Part shown: one piece after another, positions 51,279 to 60,811 of the stretch | Position numbering within the stretch: position 1 is the stretch's first letter | Layout of the letters: every line of letters begins with the position of its first letter | From: Kaistella yonginensis | GTDB taxonomy: Bacteria; Bacteroidota; Bacteroidia; Flavobacteriales; Weeksellaceae | Direction of reading: 5' to 3' | DNA length: 64,000 nt | NCBI RefSeq assembly: GCF_030409525.1 | Contig: NZ_JAUFQB010000011.1 | Location: 124,001 to 188,000, forward strand | Program-made: the position numbers and the translations under genes | The notes under the pieces: generated by a model | Databases searched by the model: none | Seen by the model: the letters and a program-made list of their open reading frames with translations, nothing else | Told to the model about the DNA's origin: nothing

Positions 51279-52250
51279 CTAAAATTTCACGTCGCCATAC
51301 ATTCCGATTTTCAAATAGCCATCATTTTTTACGTGAATTTTTACGGCATAAACCAGGTTAGCTCTTTCATTTTTTGTTTGAATGGTTTTTGGGGTGAACT
51401 CGGCTTTAGAACTGATCCAGTAGATATTTCCGTCGAGTTCTTTGGTAGTACCTTCACCAGCATCGATTAAAACCTTTACTTTTTGACCAATTTTCACCTG
51501 TGGCAATTGATCACCCGTGATGAATGTTTTTAAGGTCATCATCTGGAGTGCTGCCATTTTGAAAATAGGTTTCCCAACCACCGCAAATTCGCCCTCATTT
51601 AAATATTTGGTTAAGACCATTCCTGAAATCGGACTTTCAATCGAGTTGTTTTTTAATTGTTCATCGATCTGGTCAACTTTTTTCTGTGTAGGTTTTCTCT
51701 CGCTTAAAATGGCTCTGTTTTGAATCGATACATTTTCTTTGGTGGTTGAAATTTGTTGTTGCAAAACATTTAATTGACTTTGCGCTGCCGCAATTTGCCT
51801 CTGAATTACTTTGATCTGCCCATTGGCATCATCGAGTTGCTTTTTTGTCGCAGCATCTTTTGCCACTAGATTTGCAGTTCGATTTCTTTCACGGACTGCA
51901 TTTTGAAGTTGCTCCTGCAGAATGGAAACATTGGCAGTTTGTCCCGAGATTTGGGATTGCAAGACCTGAATTTGTGGCAGTGCCGAATTTGTTTTTTGCT
52001 CAAGTGCATCCATGCTTGCCAGAACCTGTTCTTTTTGCAGTTCTACATTTTTAGGATCGATTTCGCCTACTTTTTCATTCGCAGAAAGTTCTTGTCCTTC
52101 TTCCAAATTTAATTGTAAAATGGTTCCATTTGCTTTTGCGGTAACAATGAGTTCATCTGCTTCGAAAGTTCCGGAAGCATCGTAATCTTCATCAGAATTG
52201 GTACAGGAGAAAAGGGCAAAAATGGTGAGAAGGAAGATGTATTTTTTCAT
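51279..52250 (-). CDS. Periplasmic adaptor (HlyD/YbhG-type), lipid-anchored
   Basis: The 323-residue membrane-fusion protein has a lipoprotein signal peptide with lipobox LFSC (lipidated Cys16), not a transmembrane helix. A barrel-sandwich segment (GTFEADELIVTAKANGTILQ) follows, a long coiled-coil hairpin (about residues 80-200, KEQVLASMDALEQK ... LNVLQQQISTTKENV), and the returning lipoyl half ISGMVLTKYLNEGEFAVVGKPIFKMA. It connects inner-membrane permeases to the TolC-type protein encoded upstream. The operon order TolC-HlyD-ATPase-ATPase-permease-permease indicates a tripartite exporter. Confidence 0.93.
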   Translation of the reverse strand: MKKYIFLLTIFALFSCTNSDEDYDASGTFEADELIVTAKANGTILQLNLEEGQELSANEKVGEIDPKNVELQKEQVLASMDALEQKTNSALPQIQVLQSQISGQTANVSILQEQLQNAVRERNRTANLVAKDAATKKQLDDANGQIKVIQRQIAAAQSQLNVLQQQISTTKENVSIQNRAILSERKPTQKKVDQIDEQLKNNSIESPISGMVLTKYLNEGEFAVVGKPIFKMAALQMMTLKTFITGDQLPQVKIGQKVKVLIDAGEGTTKELDGNIYWISSKAEFTPKTIQTKNERANLVYAVKIHVKNDGYLKIGMYGDVKF

Positions 52251-52322
52251 CGGATTATTTTATTTTAAAGGAAATAGATTTTAATAGTTAGAAATTTGGT
52301 ATGCAAACACTCAAAGACTCAA

Positions 52323-53570
52323 TCACTGATTTAGTTGTGCTTTCAGGTTATATTGGGTTAAAAGATATTGGATCTCATGCGTTATTTTTTGGTTTTTAGC
52401 GCGGTCGAGTTCGTTAACTTCGCGCAAATAATCGCTGGTCGTGATGATTCCGTTTTCTAATTGGGCAAAAGATGATGCTTTTATACTTTCGCGTAAAACG
52501 ATCAGCTCATTATCTTTGGTGAGTAGTTGCTGGATCTTCTCAAGTTCACTGTTCTTCTGAATGGTTTGAAACTGTTGATTAAATAAGAAGTTTTCTTTCT
52601 GAACCTCAATTTCCTTTTGTTGGATGCTGACGAGTGCTAAATCATTTTTCTTGGTGTAGAAGCCAGAGATCGGAATGTTTAAGCGTACGCCGCCGATATA
52701 AAAGAGGTCGAATTCATTTTTCAACATGTTAAATCCTGGCTTTCCATAACCGCCTTGGAAAAAAGCACCAATTTTCGGGGTGTTTTTAGAGGTGATATTC
52801 GATTTTTGCTGCTCCAAAGCTTGTTTCTGTAAATCGAAAAGTTGCAGTTCAGCCCGTTTATTTTCGTCTAAAATTAGAATTTTTTCAGGTTTTTCGAGGG
52901 TTGTGGATTCATCCAAATTTCTTTGAATAAAGAGGGAAAGCATTTGGATAAAACCAATTCTTATCGCCCGCAGTTCCATTTGTTTTTGGTCGATATTTAC
53001 CAATTGTGCCTTCAACACGTCTACATTGCTACGGAAGATGACCCCATTTTGCAATTGAGCTTCGGCTTTTTTTAGTCCATTGGTAATATCTGATTTGGTG
53101 AGTTCTGTTTGTTTAAGTTGTTCATCAGTTTGCAAAATTCCAAAATATATTTGGTTGATTCTCATTTCCAATTGATCGGTTTCGACTTCGGTTTTTTGCA
53201 ATTCTATTTCAGCATTGATGGTCGCCATTTTCTTTTGGTTGGCAATCATTCCGCCATCGTAAATATTCTGTTGAATATCTGCAAAAACTTTATATTGGTC
53301 TTTAGTAACGGGCTCAACAGTCATGTTTGGAATCTGAATTGGTAGTTGCGTGACCTCATTTTGGTAGGTTGCCTGTCCGATGACTTGAATTTGAGGAAGC
53401 CAACCTTTCGCGGCATTTTGCAAATTATATTCCTTGGTTTTGGCAATTAAATCGTGTCTTTTGATGAGCGGATAATTGTGCTTCGCCAGATCATAACATT
53501 CTTCTAAAGTCAATGTTTGTGCGGTGACAGTAGAGATAAGAAAGATAAAAAGATATTTTAAATGTTTCAT
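52323..53570 (-). CDS. TolC-family outer-membrane efflux protein
   Basis: The 415-residue protein has a signal peptide (to TAQ, residue 18) and the OEP repeat pattern: LTLEECYDLAKHNYPLI at the start, ALVSIQQKEIEVQKENF in the middle and a long helical barrel (QTEVETDQLEMRINQIYFGILQTDEQLKQ). It forms the outer-membrane channel for the exporter. It is the first structural gene after the TetR regulator (67 nt) and is followed by the adaptor. Confidence 0.93.
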   Translation of the reverse strand: MKHLKYLFIFLISTVTAQTLTLEECYDLAKHNYPLIKRHDLIAKTKEYNLQNAAKGWLPQIQVIGQATYQNEVTQLPIQIPNMTVEPVTKDQYKVFADIQQNIYDGGMIANQKKMATINAEIELQKTEVETDQLEMRINQIYFGILQTDEQLKQTELTKSDITNGLKKAEAQLQNGVIFRSNVDVLKAQLVNIDQKQMELRAIRIGFIQMLSLFIQRNLDESTTLEKPEKILILDENKRAELQLFDLQKQALEQQKSNITSKNTPKIGAFFQGGYGKPGFNMLKNEFDLFYIGGVRLNIPISGFYTKKNDLALVSIQQKEIEVQKENFLFNQQFQTIQKNSELEKIQQLLTKDNELIVLRESIKASSFAQLENGIITTSDYLREVNELDRAKNQKITHEIQYLLTQYNLKAQLNQ

Positions 53571-53636
53571 TAGAGCGCTTTTAGATGATCGACATTAGAT
53601 GTTAATTATTAGATATTAAAAATGTGTTGATTACAA

Positions 53637-54233
53637 TTAATTATTCAACATCATTTTAATCCACATGGGAACCAAAGTTTTTCTTTCCGTAGCAAATTTT
53701 TGAAATTCATCATCGTCCATTAAGTCGAAAGATTGTAAAATAGGTTTGCCTAAAAAGGGAAAAACAGTCATGCTTAAATAGTTCAGTAGAAAGTGAAAAG
53801 GGTTTTGGTCTGGTTGCTTTTCTCTAATCTGTTGCATTAAAAAAGAATTATTTAAAACTTTTTCAAAAGGCAAAATTGATTTTACATCAGAAGTTTTCTT
53901 TTGAATTTCACTTAAGACGAAAATCGGGAGGTTGGGATTTTTTGTTAAAATATCGAAGTATTTTACACTTGCCAAATCAATTTTCTCCTCTAATGTGGTT
54001 TTTTCGTTGGTGACGATAGGAATGATTTGACCGAATAATAAAACGATTTTCACTTTCATGACCTGTTCAAACAGTTTTTCTTTGGTTCGGAAATAATAAT
54101 TCAGCAAGGCCAGATTAATACCAGCTTCTTCTGCAATATCGCGGGTTCGTGTACCGGAAAACCCTTTTTCGGTAAAAACCTTGGAAGCGGCGAGTAAGAT
54201 TTTATCTTCGGTTGAAAGTTCGGTTGTTGCCAT
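53637..54233 (-). CDS. TetR/AcrR-family repressor of the exporter operon
   Basis: The 198-residue protein has the TetR DNA-binding domain (TEDKILLAASKVFTEKGFSGTRTRDIAEEAGINLALLNYYFRTKEKLF, residues about 7-55) and an all-helical ligand domain. It is the first gene of the exporter operon and, like CecR next to E. coli ybhGFSR, should repress it until a toxic ligand binds. The promoter with a candidate operator is at 54253-54285. Confidence 0.93.
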   Translation of the reverse strand: MATTELSTEDKILLAASKVFTEKGFSGTRTRDIAEEAGINLALLNYYFRTKEKLFEQVMKVKIVLLFGQIIPIVTNEKTTLEEKIDLASVKYFDILTKNPNLPIFVLSEIQKKTSDVKSILPFEKVLNNSFLMQQIREKQPDQNPFHFLLNYLSMTVFPFLGKPILQSFDLMDDDEFQKFATERKTLVPMWIKMMLNN

Positions 54234-54252
54234 TTTTAAATTAATTCTTCTG

Positions 54253-54285
54253 CAAATATAGAATTAATTTTTTGATTTAAACAAA
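54253..54285 (-). promoter_or_regulatory. Promoter and candidate operator of the TetR-exporter operon
   Basis: On the minus strand TTG (54284-54282), a 21-nt spacer and TATATTTG (54260-54253) match the flavobacterial promoter. The inverted repeat TTTG-ATTTAAA-CAAA (54271-54285) overlaps the -33 element, a good place for TetR-type repression. Confidence 0.5.
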
Positions 54286-54328
54286 TGAATTAATTAAATG
54301 ATTAAATCAACTGGGCTTGTGGTCTAAA

Positions 54329-54364
54329 AAAATGCCACCTCGATTTATATTCGGGTGGCATTTT
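54329..54364 (-). terminator. Intrinsic terminator of the T9SS cargo gene
   Basis: AAAATGCCACC and GGTGGCATTTT form a perfect 11-bp stem, extended by TCGA/TTCG-like pairing, and run into Ts on the minus strand. Confidence 0.9.
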
Positions 54365-54380
54365 GTAAACTAGTGAACGG

Positions 54381-55340
54381 TTATTTTTTGAGAAACTGGA
54401 TCGATTCCACAGTTCCATTTATATCGGTTAATTTTAAAATATACTGACCCGCAGGAAGATAAACTATATTCAATGGTGTCTTTCCGGAGGTTTTTTCTGA
54501 AACAACCATTTGGCCCGTCATCGTATAAACCGTATAAAAAGTAAATTCTTTGTCAGATTTAACATATAGCTCGTCTTTTACAGGATTGGGATAAACGGTC
54601 GGCCTTTGGTTTATTTTCACTGAACTTACACCCAAAGGACCATCTGCTGTAATTTCTACATAGATGAAGTTGCCTTGTAAAACGTTTCCAGTAGATTGCC
54701 AAAGTGCAGAAAACAGCGTGCCATAGCCTGTAGAAGTTGTGGGAGCTGCTTGAACGGATCTGGAAGAAATTCCGGTACCGCTGTGTCTTATTTCAATCAA
54801 TAGATTGCCGCCGGTATATTGCCAGGCACTGCTGAAAGTGATTTTAAAGCTAAAATTATTTGGGTTAGACCCGACTGTTAAAGCTCCTGCAGGAATCACT
54901 AAACTGCCTGTTCTTACTTTAGTTTGGGGACCTACAACATTGGCTGTAAAATCGAGTTGCCGATCAGCTGGTTCAACACTATCACTCAAATAGATATCAA
55001 ATGCAGACATGGTCAAAGCGTTTGCAGGCCAGCTATCGACTGTACTTGCTGGCAATCGAAATGAAATTGACGTAAGGTTTTTTCCTACCAAAGAGGTGAG
55101 TAAGCTATCATCGATAATAAATTGTAATTTTCTTGCGGCGTTTCCGAAAGGTCCAATAAACGAGCTACCCTCATTGCTGTTAGGAAGCACTAATGTTGTT
55201 TGTGCCTTGGTTGTGGTATTGTAGCCAAACATCATGATTAGTCCGATTAGTGCAGAAAAAAGTCTTTTCTTTATCTTCCGCCCGGAATGGGATTTTGGAA
55301 AAATATTTGGATTTTTGTAAAAAGTAATTTTTGTTTTCAT
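54381..55340 (-). CDS. T9SS-secreted protein with type A C-terminal sorting domain
   Basis: The 319-residue protein has a long N-terminal segment ending in a signal peptide (KKRLFSALIGLIMMFGYNTTTKAQ). A beta-sandwich-like central part follows (about residues 50-225), and a type A sorting domain of about 70 residues starts at PTVYPNPVKDELYVKSD and ends GTVESIQFLKK. Such a tail directs proteins through the type IX secretion system to the surface. Start choice: ATG at 55340 (MKTKITFYKNPN) rather than the longer frame from 55412. The central part resembles no enzyme I know; it may be an adhesin. Confidence 0.85.
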   Translation of the reverse strand: MKTKITFYKNPNIFPKSHSGRKIKKRLFSALIGLIMMFGYNTTTKAQTTLVLPNSNEGSSFIGPFGNAARKLQFIIDDSLLTSLVGKNLTSISFRLPASTVDSWPANALTMSAFDIYLSDSVEPADRQLDFTANVVGPQTKVRTGSLVIPAGALTVGSNPNNFSFKITFSSAWQYTGGNLLIEIRHSGTGISSRSVQAAPTTSTGYGTLFSALWQSTGNVLQGNFIYVEITADGPLGVSSVKINQRPTVYPNPVKDELYVKSDKEFTFYTVYTMTGQMVVSEKTSGKTPLNIVYLPAGQYILKLTDINGTVESIQFLKK

Positions 55341-55481
55341 AGTCAATAATTTTTTTTGGTTTAAAACAAATTTAGGTAAAATTATAATGAGGTTTTCATG
55401 ACTTTTGATCAATCATATTCAAAAAAAATGAAGTTAATATAATGCTGATTTTTTAGGCAGTTTTCATAAAAAAAAGAAAGT

Positions 55482-55547
55482 GTCTCAATACTCGAAATCA
55501 GCCTCTGAGATTCTAATATTCGAGACCCAGACTCTGACAGGAGTCTG
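55482..55547. repeat. Paired GTCTC/GAGTCTG hairpins after nuoN
   Basis: Two hairpins sit side by side: GTCTCAATA with TATTCGAGAC (55482-55490 and 55517-55526, one bulged C), and CAGACTC-TGACAG-GAGTCTG (55528-55547). The stretch has no gene and is rich in CTCGA/GAGAC words. It looks like another intergenic hairpin family. Confidence 0.55.
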
Positions 55548-55560
55548 TGATAAAAGCATA

Positions 55561-55595
55561 AAAAAAGCCGTTTCATACAGTTATGAGACGGCTTC
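55561..55595 (-). terminator. Intrinsic terminator of the nuo operon
   Basis: AAGCCGTTTCATA and TATGAGACGGCTT form a 13-bp stem (one G-U) with a 4-nt loop, followed by seven Ts on the minus strand. Confidence 0.9.
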
Positions 55596-55612
55596 TTCTA
55601 TTTTTTTTTTAG

Positions 55613-56992
55613 TTATAATCCAAACTGCTTCGCAAACAAATCTGGGAAAACTCCCATCGCTACTAGAGCGAAGATAATGAAAACCGCTACAATATTGTAC
55701 GTTAAAGAAACTCTTTCTGAGGTTTTGAAACTGCTTTCTTTCGGGAAGAACATCGCCATAATCAAACGCAGATAATAGGCAATTGAGAGTGCAGAACCTA
55801 AAACCGCAACCAATACTAAAAATGGGGCAGAATCAATAGCCTGCGCGAAGATTGCAAATTTCCCCATAAAACCTGCAGTTATAGGAATCCCCGCCATTGA
55901 CAACAAAGAAACTGTAGCCGTGACCGCCAAGATGGGTTCGGTATGCGCTAATCCTTTGAAAGCGTTGTAAGAAGTTTCTCTTTTTAATTTTTCAACCCAG
56001 ATCAAGCACATCATTACGCCAACGGTTGCTAAAGAATAAGCGAAGAGATAGAACGCCAAGTTATAACTTGACAAACTATTCATTCCGTAGAAGATTAAAG
56101 ATAAATAACCCACGTGCGACACGGAAGAGTAGGCCAACATTCGTTTGGCATTACTTTGCGCCAGACCCATAACATTCGCCAAGAATAAAGTGATAATAAT
56201 TAAAACGCCTAAGATGGTAATCCATTCGCCCGTAATTCCGATAAAACCAATCGTCATTAATTTAAATAAAGCAAAGAAGGCAGCGATCTTCACCACCGAC
56301 ATCATAAAGGCGGTAATTAGTGCTGGTGATCCTTGATAGACATCTGGACTCCACATATGGAACGGTGCTAAGGAAACCTTGAAAGCCAAAGCAACCAGCA
56401 TGAGGATTGCGCCTAAGTTGAACATTAAATCCTTTGGATGGTCCACCGCAAACTTATGGATGGTGTACAAGTCAAAACTTCCGCTGCTGCCGTAAATTAG
56501 CGCCACGCCAAATAGAAGAAATCCTGTGGCGAAAGCACCCATTAAGAAATATTTAATCGAAGCTTCGTTTGATCGCAAGTCGGTTTTATTACTTCCTGCG
56601 AGTACGTATAAAGGAATAGATAGGATTTCGATTCCTAAAAATAAAGTCACCAAGTTTTGGAAACCAAATAAAATAACCCCACCAATTAAGGAAAATAACA
56701 TGAGGGTGTATAATTCTGATTGGTGATTTCGATGATTGCTGAATGAAAAACCGCCCAAGAAAAATAATAAGATGGTAATGACAATCGATATTTTGGTAAA
56801 TAAAGCGGCATTTGCCCCAAATTCATACATGTGTTGGTATTGGTGGAAGAACGATAGCTCTGGTAAGAAACTGACGTAAAAAGCAATCATCAAGCCCAGA
56901 ATACCAATGTATCTGGAGAATTTTCCTTGTTCAAAAACACCTGCAAATAAAGCAGCTACTGCGGTAAGGAATATAATTATTAAAACGCTCAT
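55613..56992 (-). CDS. nuoN: NADH-quinone oxidoreductase subunit N
   Basis: The 459-residue, 14-helix antiporter-like subunit forms part of the proton-pumping arm of complex I. It has ILSIPLYVLAGSNKTDLRSNEASIKYFLMGAFATGFLLFG and VSLAPFHMWSPDVYQGSPALITAFMMSVVKIAAF, with the conserved Lys in helix 7/8, and LAYSSVSHVGYLSLIFYG. It is the last gene of the nuo operon, 87 nt after nuoM, and is followed by a strong terminator. Confidence 0.97.
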   Translation of the reverse strand: MSVLIIIFLTAVAALFAGVFEQGKFSRYIGILGLMIAFYVSFLPELSFFHQYQHMYEFGANAALFTKISIVITILLFFLGGFSFSNHRNHQSELYTLMLFSLIGGVILFGFQNLVTLFLGIEILSIPLYVLAGSNKTDLRSNEASIKYFLMGAFATGFLLFGVALIYGSSGSFDLYTIHKFAVDHPKDLMFNLGAILMLVALAFKVSLAPFHMWSPDVYQGSPALITAFMMSVVKIAAFFALFKLMTIGFIGITGEWITILGVLIIITLFLANVMGLAQSNAKRMLAYSSVSHVGYLSLIFYGMNSLSSYNLAFYLFAYSLATVGVMMCLIWVEKLKRETSYNAFKGLAHTEPILAVTATVSLLSMAGIPITAGFMGKFAIFAQAIDSAPFLVLVAVLGSALSIAYYLRLIMAMFFPKESSFKTSERVSLTYNIVAVFIIFALVAMGVFPDLFAKQFGL

Positions 56993-57078
56993 TGAGTATA
57001 GATTTGAGATTTATAGATTTGAGATTTTAGATTTTCATCGGGATCTCGATCTCTTTATTTCTTAATTATTAATTTTTC

Positions 57079-58572
57079 TTAATTCATCATTGAAGTAAAA
57101 ATAAACTTCAAAGAACTGTTGACCATATCGAGCATTGGTTGCGGATATACTCCCAATACAATTACAAATACAACCAAACTTGCCAACACGGTAAATTCTA
57201 CGCCAGTGACGTCTTCTACATTTGCAAGTACTTCTTCATCCCCTTCTCCAAACATGGCTTTGCCATAAAATCTGAAAAGATACACCGAAGAAAAAATCAT
57301 CGTTGTACCAGCAATGACCGCTGCAAGAATATTATAATCGAAAATAGATTTAATTAAAATAAATTCTCCGATAAAGCCGTTGGTCAATGGGAGTGCAATT
57401 GATCCCAATAAAATTACCATAAATAAAACGGCAAACTTTGGAGCTACTTTCGCTAAACCACCCATTTGTCTAATATCTCTAGTTTTAAATCTTTTGTAAA
57501 GAATATCGGCACAATAAAACAGACCAACCACGTTGATACCGTGGGCAAAGGCTTGTACTAAAGCTCCTTCGCCACCTTCAATCATTAATGTTCCTTTCAT
57601 CGTTAAGATTGCAGAAGCCATAATCCCGGCTGTCATCAAACCAACGTGAGATAAAGAAGAGTAGGCTATTAATCGTTTGGAGTCATTTTGAATAATCGCA
57701 ATTAAAGCACCATGTACAATTCCGATAATCGCCAGTACCAGTACAATCTGTCCGGAAATTCCTAAAATCGGTTCTGGTGTGATGGGTAATAACCATCTTA
57801 ATAAACCGAATACGGCCATTTTCAACATAATTCCAGAGAGTAACATAGACCCTTGGGTTGGTGAATAGGTGTAGGTATCTGGCTGCCAGGAATGGAATGG
57901 GAAAATTGGTAACTTCACTGCGAAAGCAAAGAAGATAAACCAGAAAATCACCGTTTGTGCGCCTGAAGTTAAATCTGCGTTGTATAAATCAGTGAGAGCA
58001 AATGATGCGGAGTGGTTGTACACGTATATTAAACCGATCAACATGAATAGGGAACCTACAAAAGTATAAACAAAGAATCGTGTAGTAAATTCTACTTTCT
58101 TGTTTTCTTGACCCCAAATTCCCGCGATTAACCAAATTGGAATTAGCGTTACTTCCCAGAAAATATAGAATAATAATCCGTCTAAAGAAGTGAAAACACC
58201 GATTAAACCAAACTGCATTAGCAGGATTAAGCCGTAGAATGTATTTCGGTACCCCGGTTTTTCATTAAAGGACGAAAGAATAATTAGCGGTGTTAAGATA
58301 TTGGTGAGCAATAACATCAACATGCTCATTCCATCAATACCGAAATGCAGATTGCTCTTGATATAATTGGACCAAGGATAATTAATTTCATATTGCAAAA
58401 CTCCATCAACGGTCGGTTTGAAATCAAAACCCGACAGCATATAAAAGGTCAAAAACATTTGTGCAAATGCAATTCCTAATGCTAGATATTTACTGGCGGG
58501 ATTTTTCCACGCGAACACCAAAACTGAACCTAAAAGTGGTAAAAGCAGTAATGTTAATAATAGGTACGACAT
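57079..58572 (-). CDS. nuoM: NADH-quinone oxidoreductase subunit M
   Basis: The 497-residue subunit has the NuoM hallmarks FGIDGMSMLMLLLTNILTPLIIL, FFIFFAFAVKLPIFPFHSWQPDTYTYSPTQGSMLLSGIMLKM and LIAYSSLSHVGLMTAGI. The key Lys in KLPIFPFH and the Glu of the proton path are present. It pumps protons as a Mrp-type antiporter subunit. It follows nuoL by 4 nt. Confidence 0.97.
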   Translation of the reverse strand: MSYLLLTLLLLPLLGSVLVFAWKNPASKYLALGIAFAQMFLTFYMLSGFDFKPTVDGVLQYEINYPWSNYIKSNLHFGIDGMSMLMLLLTNILTPLIILSSFNEKPGYRNTFYGLILLMQFGLIGVFTSLDGLLFYIFWEVTLIPIWLIAGIWGQENKKVEFTTRFFVYTFVGSLFMLIGLIYVYNHSASFALTDLYNADLTSGAQTVIFWFIFFAFAVKLPIFPFHSWQPDTYTYSPTQGSMLLSGIMLKMAVFGLLRWLLPITPEPILGISGQIVLVLAIIGIVHGALIAIIQNDSKRLIAYSSLSHVGLMTAGIMASAILTMKGTLMIEGGEGALVQAFAHGINVVGLFYCADILYKRFKTRDIRQMGGLAKVAPKFAVLFMVILLGSIALPLTNGFIGEFILIKSIFDYNILAAVIAGTTMIFSSVYLFRFYGKAMFGEGDEEVLANVEDVTGVEFTVLASLVVFVIVLGVYPQPMLDMVNSSLKFIFTSMMN

Positions 58573-58575
58573 TTA

Positions 58576-60471
58576 CTATTGTAATATAAAGTTAACAATT
58601 AATATAATTCCGATTGCTAAAGACATGATGAGAACATAATTCTCTACATTTCCGTTCTGTAGCTTTTTTGCGGCAATTCCTGAATCCTGTGCTCCGGTAC
58701 CGATATAATCAACAAATCTTTTAAGAACGCCTTTGTCAAACATATTTCCACCGACGCCAAGTCCTTCGATAAATTTCACGAAAGTCGCGTTATTCAATTC
58801 ATCGATGTATAATTTCTTGTTAGAAAGTTTTTCCCATCCGGTATAATTTTCATCAGGTAAAGCCATTTTTTTCTTGTTGATGTAAATGATTTTAACAAGG
58901 AACCACACTACGAAGAACATTAAAACAGTTAAACCTAGAAGGATCATTTCAGTCATCAGAGGAACTTCTGCAAGCTCTAAATCATACATATAAAGGTTTT
59001 GCAACCATTTGTCTAAGTGGGCATAATTACCGTGACCAATAAAATGTGGCAGGTTAATGAAACCCCCAATAATTGAAAGTACTGCCAACACGATTAAAGG
59101 CAGAGTCATGGTTAAAGGACTTTCATGCAGATGATTTTTCTGTTCCTCGGTTCCTCTAAATTCCCCGTGGAAGGTTAAGTAATATGCTCTGAACATATAA
59201 ATTGCCGTCATTGCTGCGATGATGAACAGAATCGCCCACAAATAAGGACTTCTTCCGTAAACATTTGCTAAAATTTCATCTTTTGAAATCATTCCCGACA
59301 GGAATGGGAATCCTGAAATTGCCAATGTTCCGATGAAGAAAGTAATATGCGTAATTGGAATTTTTTTCTTTAATCCGCCCATGAATCTCATGTCCTGTTC
59401 ACCACTCATCGCGTGAATTACAGAACCAGAACCCAAGAACAGCAACGCTTTGAAAAAAGCATGCGTCATTAAATGGAACATGGCAACGGTATAAGCTCCT
59501 ACACCAACTGCAACAAACATAAAGCCCAATTGCGACACGGTAGAGTAGGCCAACACTTTTTTAATATCATTTTGTCTAAGGCCGATAAAGGCTGCAACCA
59601 AAGCGGTTAATAAACCGATGAACAGAATTGCATCCATGGTGGTTGGTGCCAAAGAGAATAAAAAATTTGATCGCACCACCAAATAAATACCAGCCGTAAC
59701 CATGGTCGCCGCGTGGATTAAGGCAGAAACTGGCGTTGGGCCAGCCATTGCATCAGGCAGCCAGGTAAATAATGGGATCTGGGCAGATTTGCCGATCGCT
59801 CCAATAAATAAACTGGCAGTGATAAAAATAATAATGCCTGAATCCAATTCGAATTTGCCAGAATTTTGTGCAACTGAAAGATAATCGATTGCATTGGTTT
59901 GAAAGGCAATCATCAGAATTCCAATAATCATTCCCAAGTCACCAATTCGGTTCATGATGAACGCTTTTCTTGCTGCTGCACCGTACTCTTTATTTTTATA
60001 CCAGAAACCAATGAGTAAATAGGAACACAAGCCAACCCCTTCCCATCCGATGAAAAGAATCAGGTAATTGCTACCCATTACTAAAAGTAACATCATGAAT
60101 ATAAATAAATTCAGGTAGGAAAAGAAGCGGTGGAAACCTTTGTCGGTACTCATATACCCAATTGAGTAGAGGTGAATCAGAGAGCCAATCCCGGTGATAA
60201 TCATCACCATCATTAATGACAGTTGGTCGATTTGAAAACCGAAATTCACTTGAACTCCATTAATTCGGAACCATTCAAAGGCTCGTACAATTACGGGTTG
60301 TGAATTTGCATCGAACTTAAAGAATAAACTCAAAGCAATAATGAATGAGGCAAATACAACCGCAGTTGCCAAGGTTCCTACCAACATTTTCGGAAGTTTT
60401 TTTCCGAATAAACCGTTGATTAGAAATCCGGCAAAGGGCAATAGTATAATTGCGTAAACTAAATTTTCCAT
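58576..60471 (-). CDS. nuoL: NADH-quinone oxidoreductase subunit L
   Basis: The 631-residue subunit has the antiporter core: GWEGVGLCSYLLIGFW, GKSAQIPLFTWLPDAMAGPTPVSALIHAATMVTAGIYLVVR and LAYSTVSQLGFMF. A C-terminal long lateral helix tethers the pump units, followed by a last membrane helix (YVLIMSLAIGIILIVNF). The length is typical. It begins 7 nt after nuoK. Confidence 0.97.
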   Translation of the reverse strand: MENLVYAIILLPFAGFLINGLFGKKLPKMLVGTLATAVVFASFIIALSLFFKFDANSQPVIVRAFEWFRINGVQVNFGFQIDQLSLMMVMIITGIGSLIHLYSIGYMSTDKGFHRFFSYLNLFIFMMLLLVMGSNYLILFIGWEGVGLCSYLLIGFWYKNKEYGAAARKAFIMNRIGDLGMIIGILMIAFQTNAIDYLSVAQNSGKFELDSGIIIFITASLFIGAIGKSAQIPLFTWLPDAMAGPTPVSALIHAATMVTAGIYLVVRSNFLFSLAPTTMDAILFIGLLTALVAAFIGLRQNDIKKVLAYSTVSQLGFMFVAVGVGAYTVAMFHLMTHAFFKALLFLGSGSVIHAMSGEQDMRFMGGLKKKIPITHITFFIGTLAISGFPFLSGMISKDEILANVYGRSPYLWAILFIIAAMTAIYMFRAYYLTFHGEFRGTEEQKNHLHESPLTMTLPLIVLAVLSIIGGFINLPHFIGHGNYAHLDKWLQNLYMYDLELAEVPLMTEMILLGLTVLMFFVVWFLVKIIYINKKKMALPDENYTGWEKLSNKKLYIDELNNATFVKFIEGLGVGGNMFDKGVLKRFVDYIGTGAQDSGIAAKKLQNGNVENYVLIMSLAIGIILIVNFILQ

Positions 60472-60477
60472 TCTATA

Positions 60478-60807
60478 TTATCCTCTTAATTTATTAAAAA
60501 TACTAATGTCTACCGATTTGGTATTTCTGTACAACATGGCGATGATTGCTAATCCTACGGCAACTTCTGCAGCGGCAACCACCATGATGAAGAAGACCAA
60601 AATTTGTCCGTTTCCGTCGCCTTTATACGATGAGAAAGCGGCCAGTAGAAGGTTAACAGAATTCAGCATCAATTCTACACATCCCAAAATAATGATGGCA
60701 TTTTTACGGATTAATACCCCCAAAACACCCAGACTAAACAAAACAGAACTTAGAATAATAAAATACTCCAGTGGCACTACCTGTATAAATGAATTTACTT
60801 CTCCCAT
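60478..60807 (-). CDS. nuoK: NADH-quinone oxidoreductase subunit K
   Basis: The 109-residue, three-helix subunit has PLEYFIILSSVLFSLGVLGVLIRKNAIIILGCVELMLNSVNLLL, with the conserved Glu in helix 2 (CVELMLN), and AAEVAVGLAIIAMLYRN with the second Glu. Start choice: ATG at 60807 (MGEVNSFIQVVPLEYF); a longer frame from 60831 would need a TTG start and overlap nuoJ. Confidence 0.95.
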   Translation of the reverse strand: MGEVNSFIQVVPLEYFIILSSVLFSLGVLGVLIRKNAIIILGCVELMLNSVNLLLAAFSSYKGDGNGQILVFFIMVVAAAEVAVGLAIIAMLYRNTKSVDISIFNKLRG

Positions 60808-60811
60808 AATT

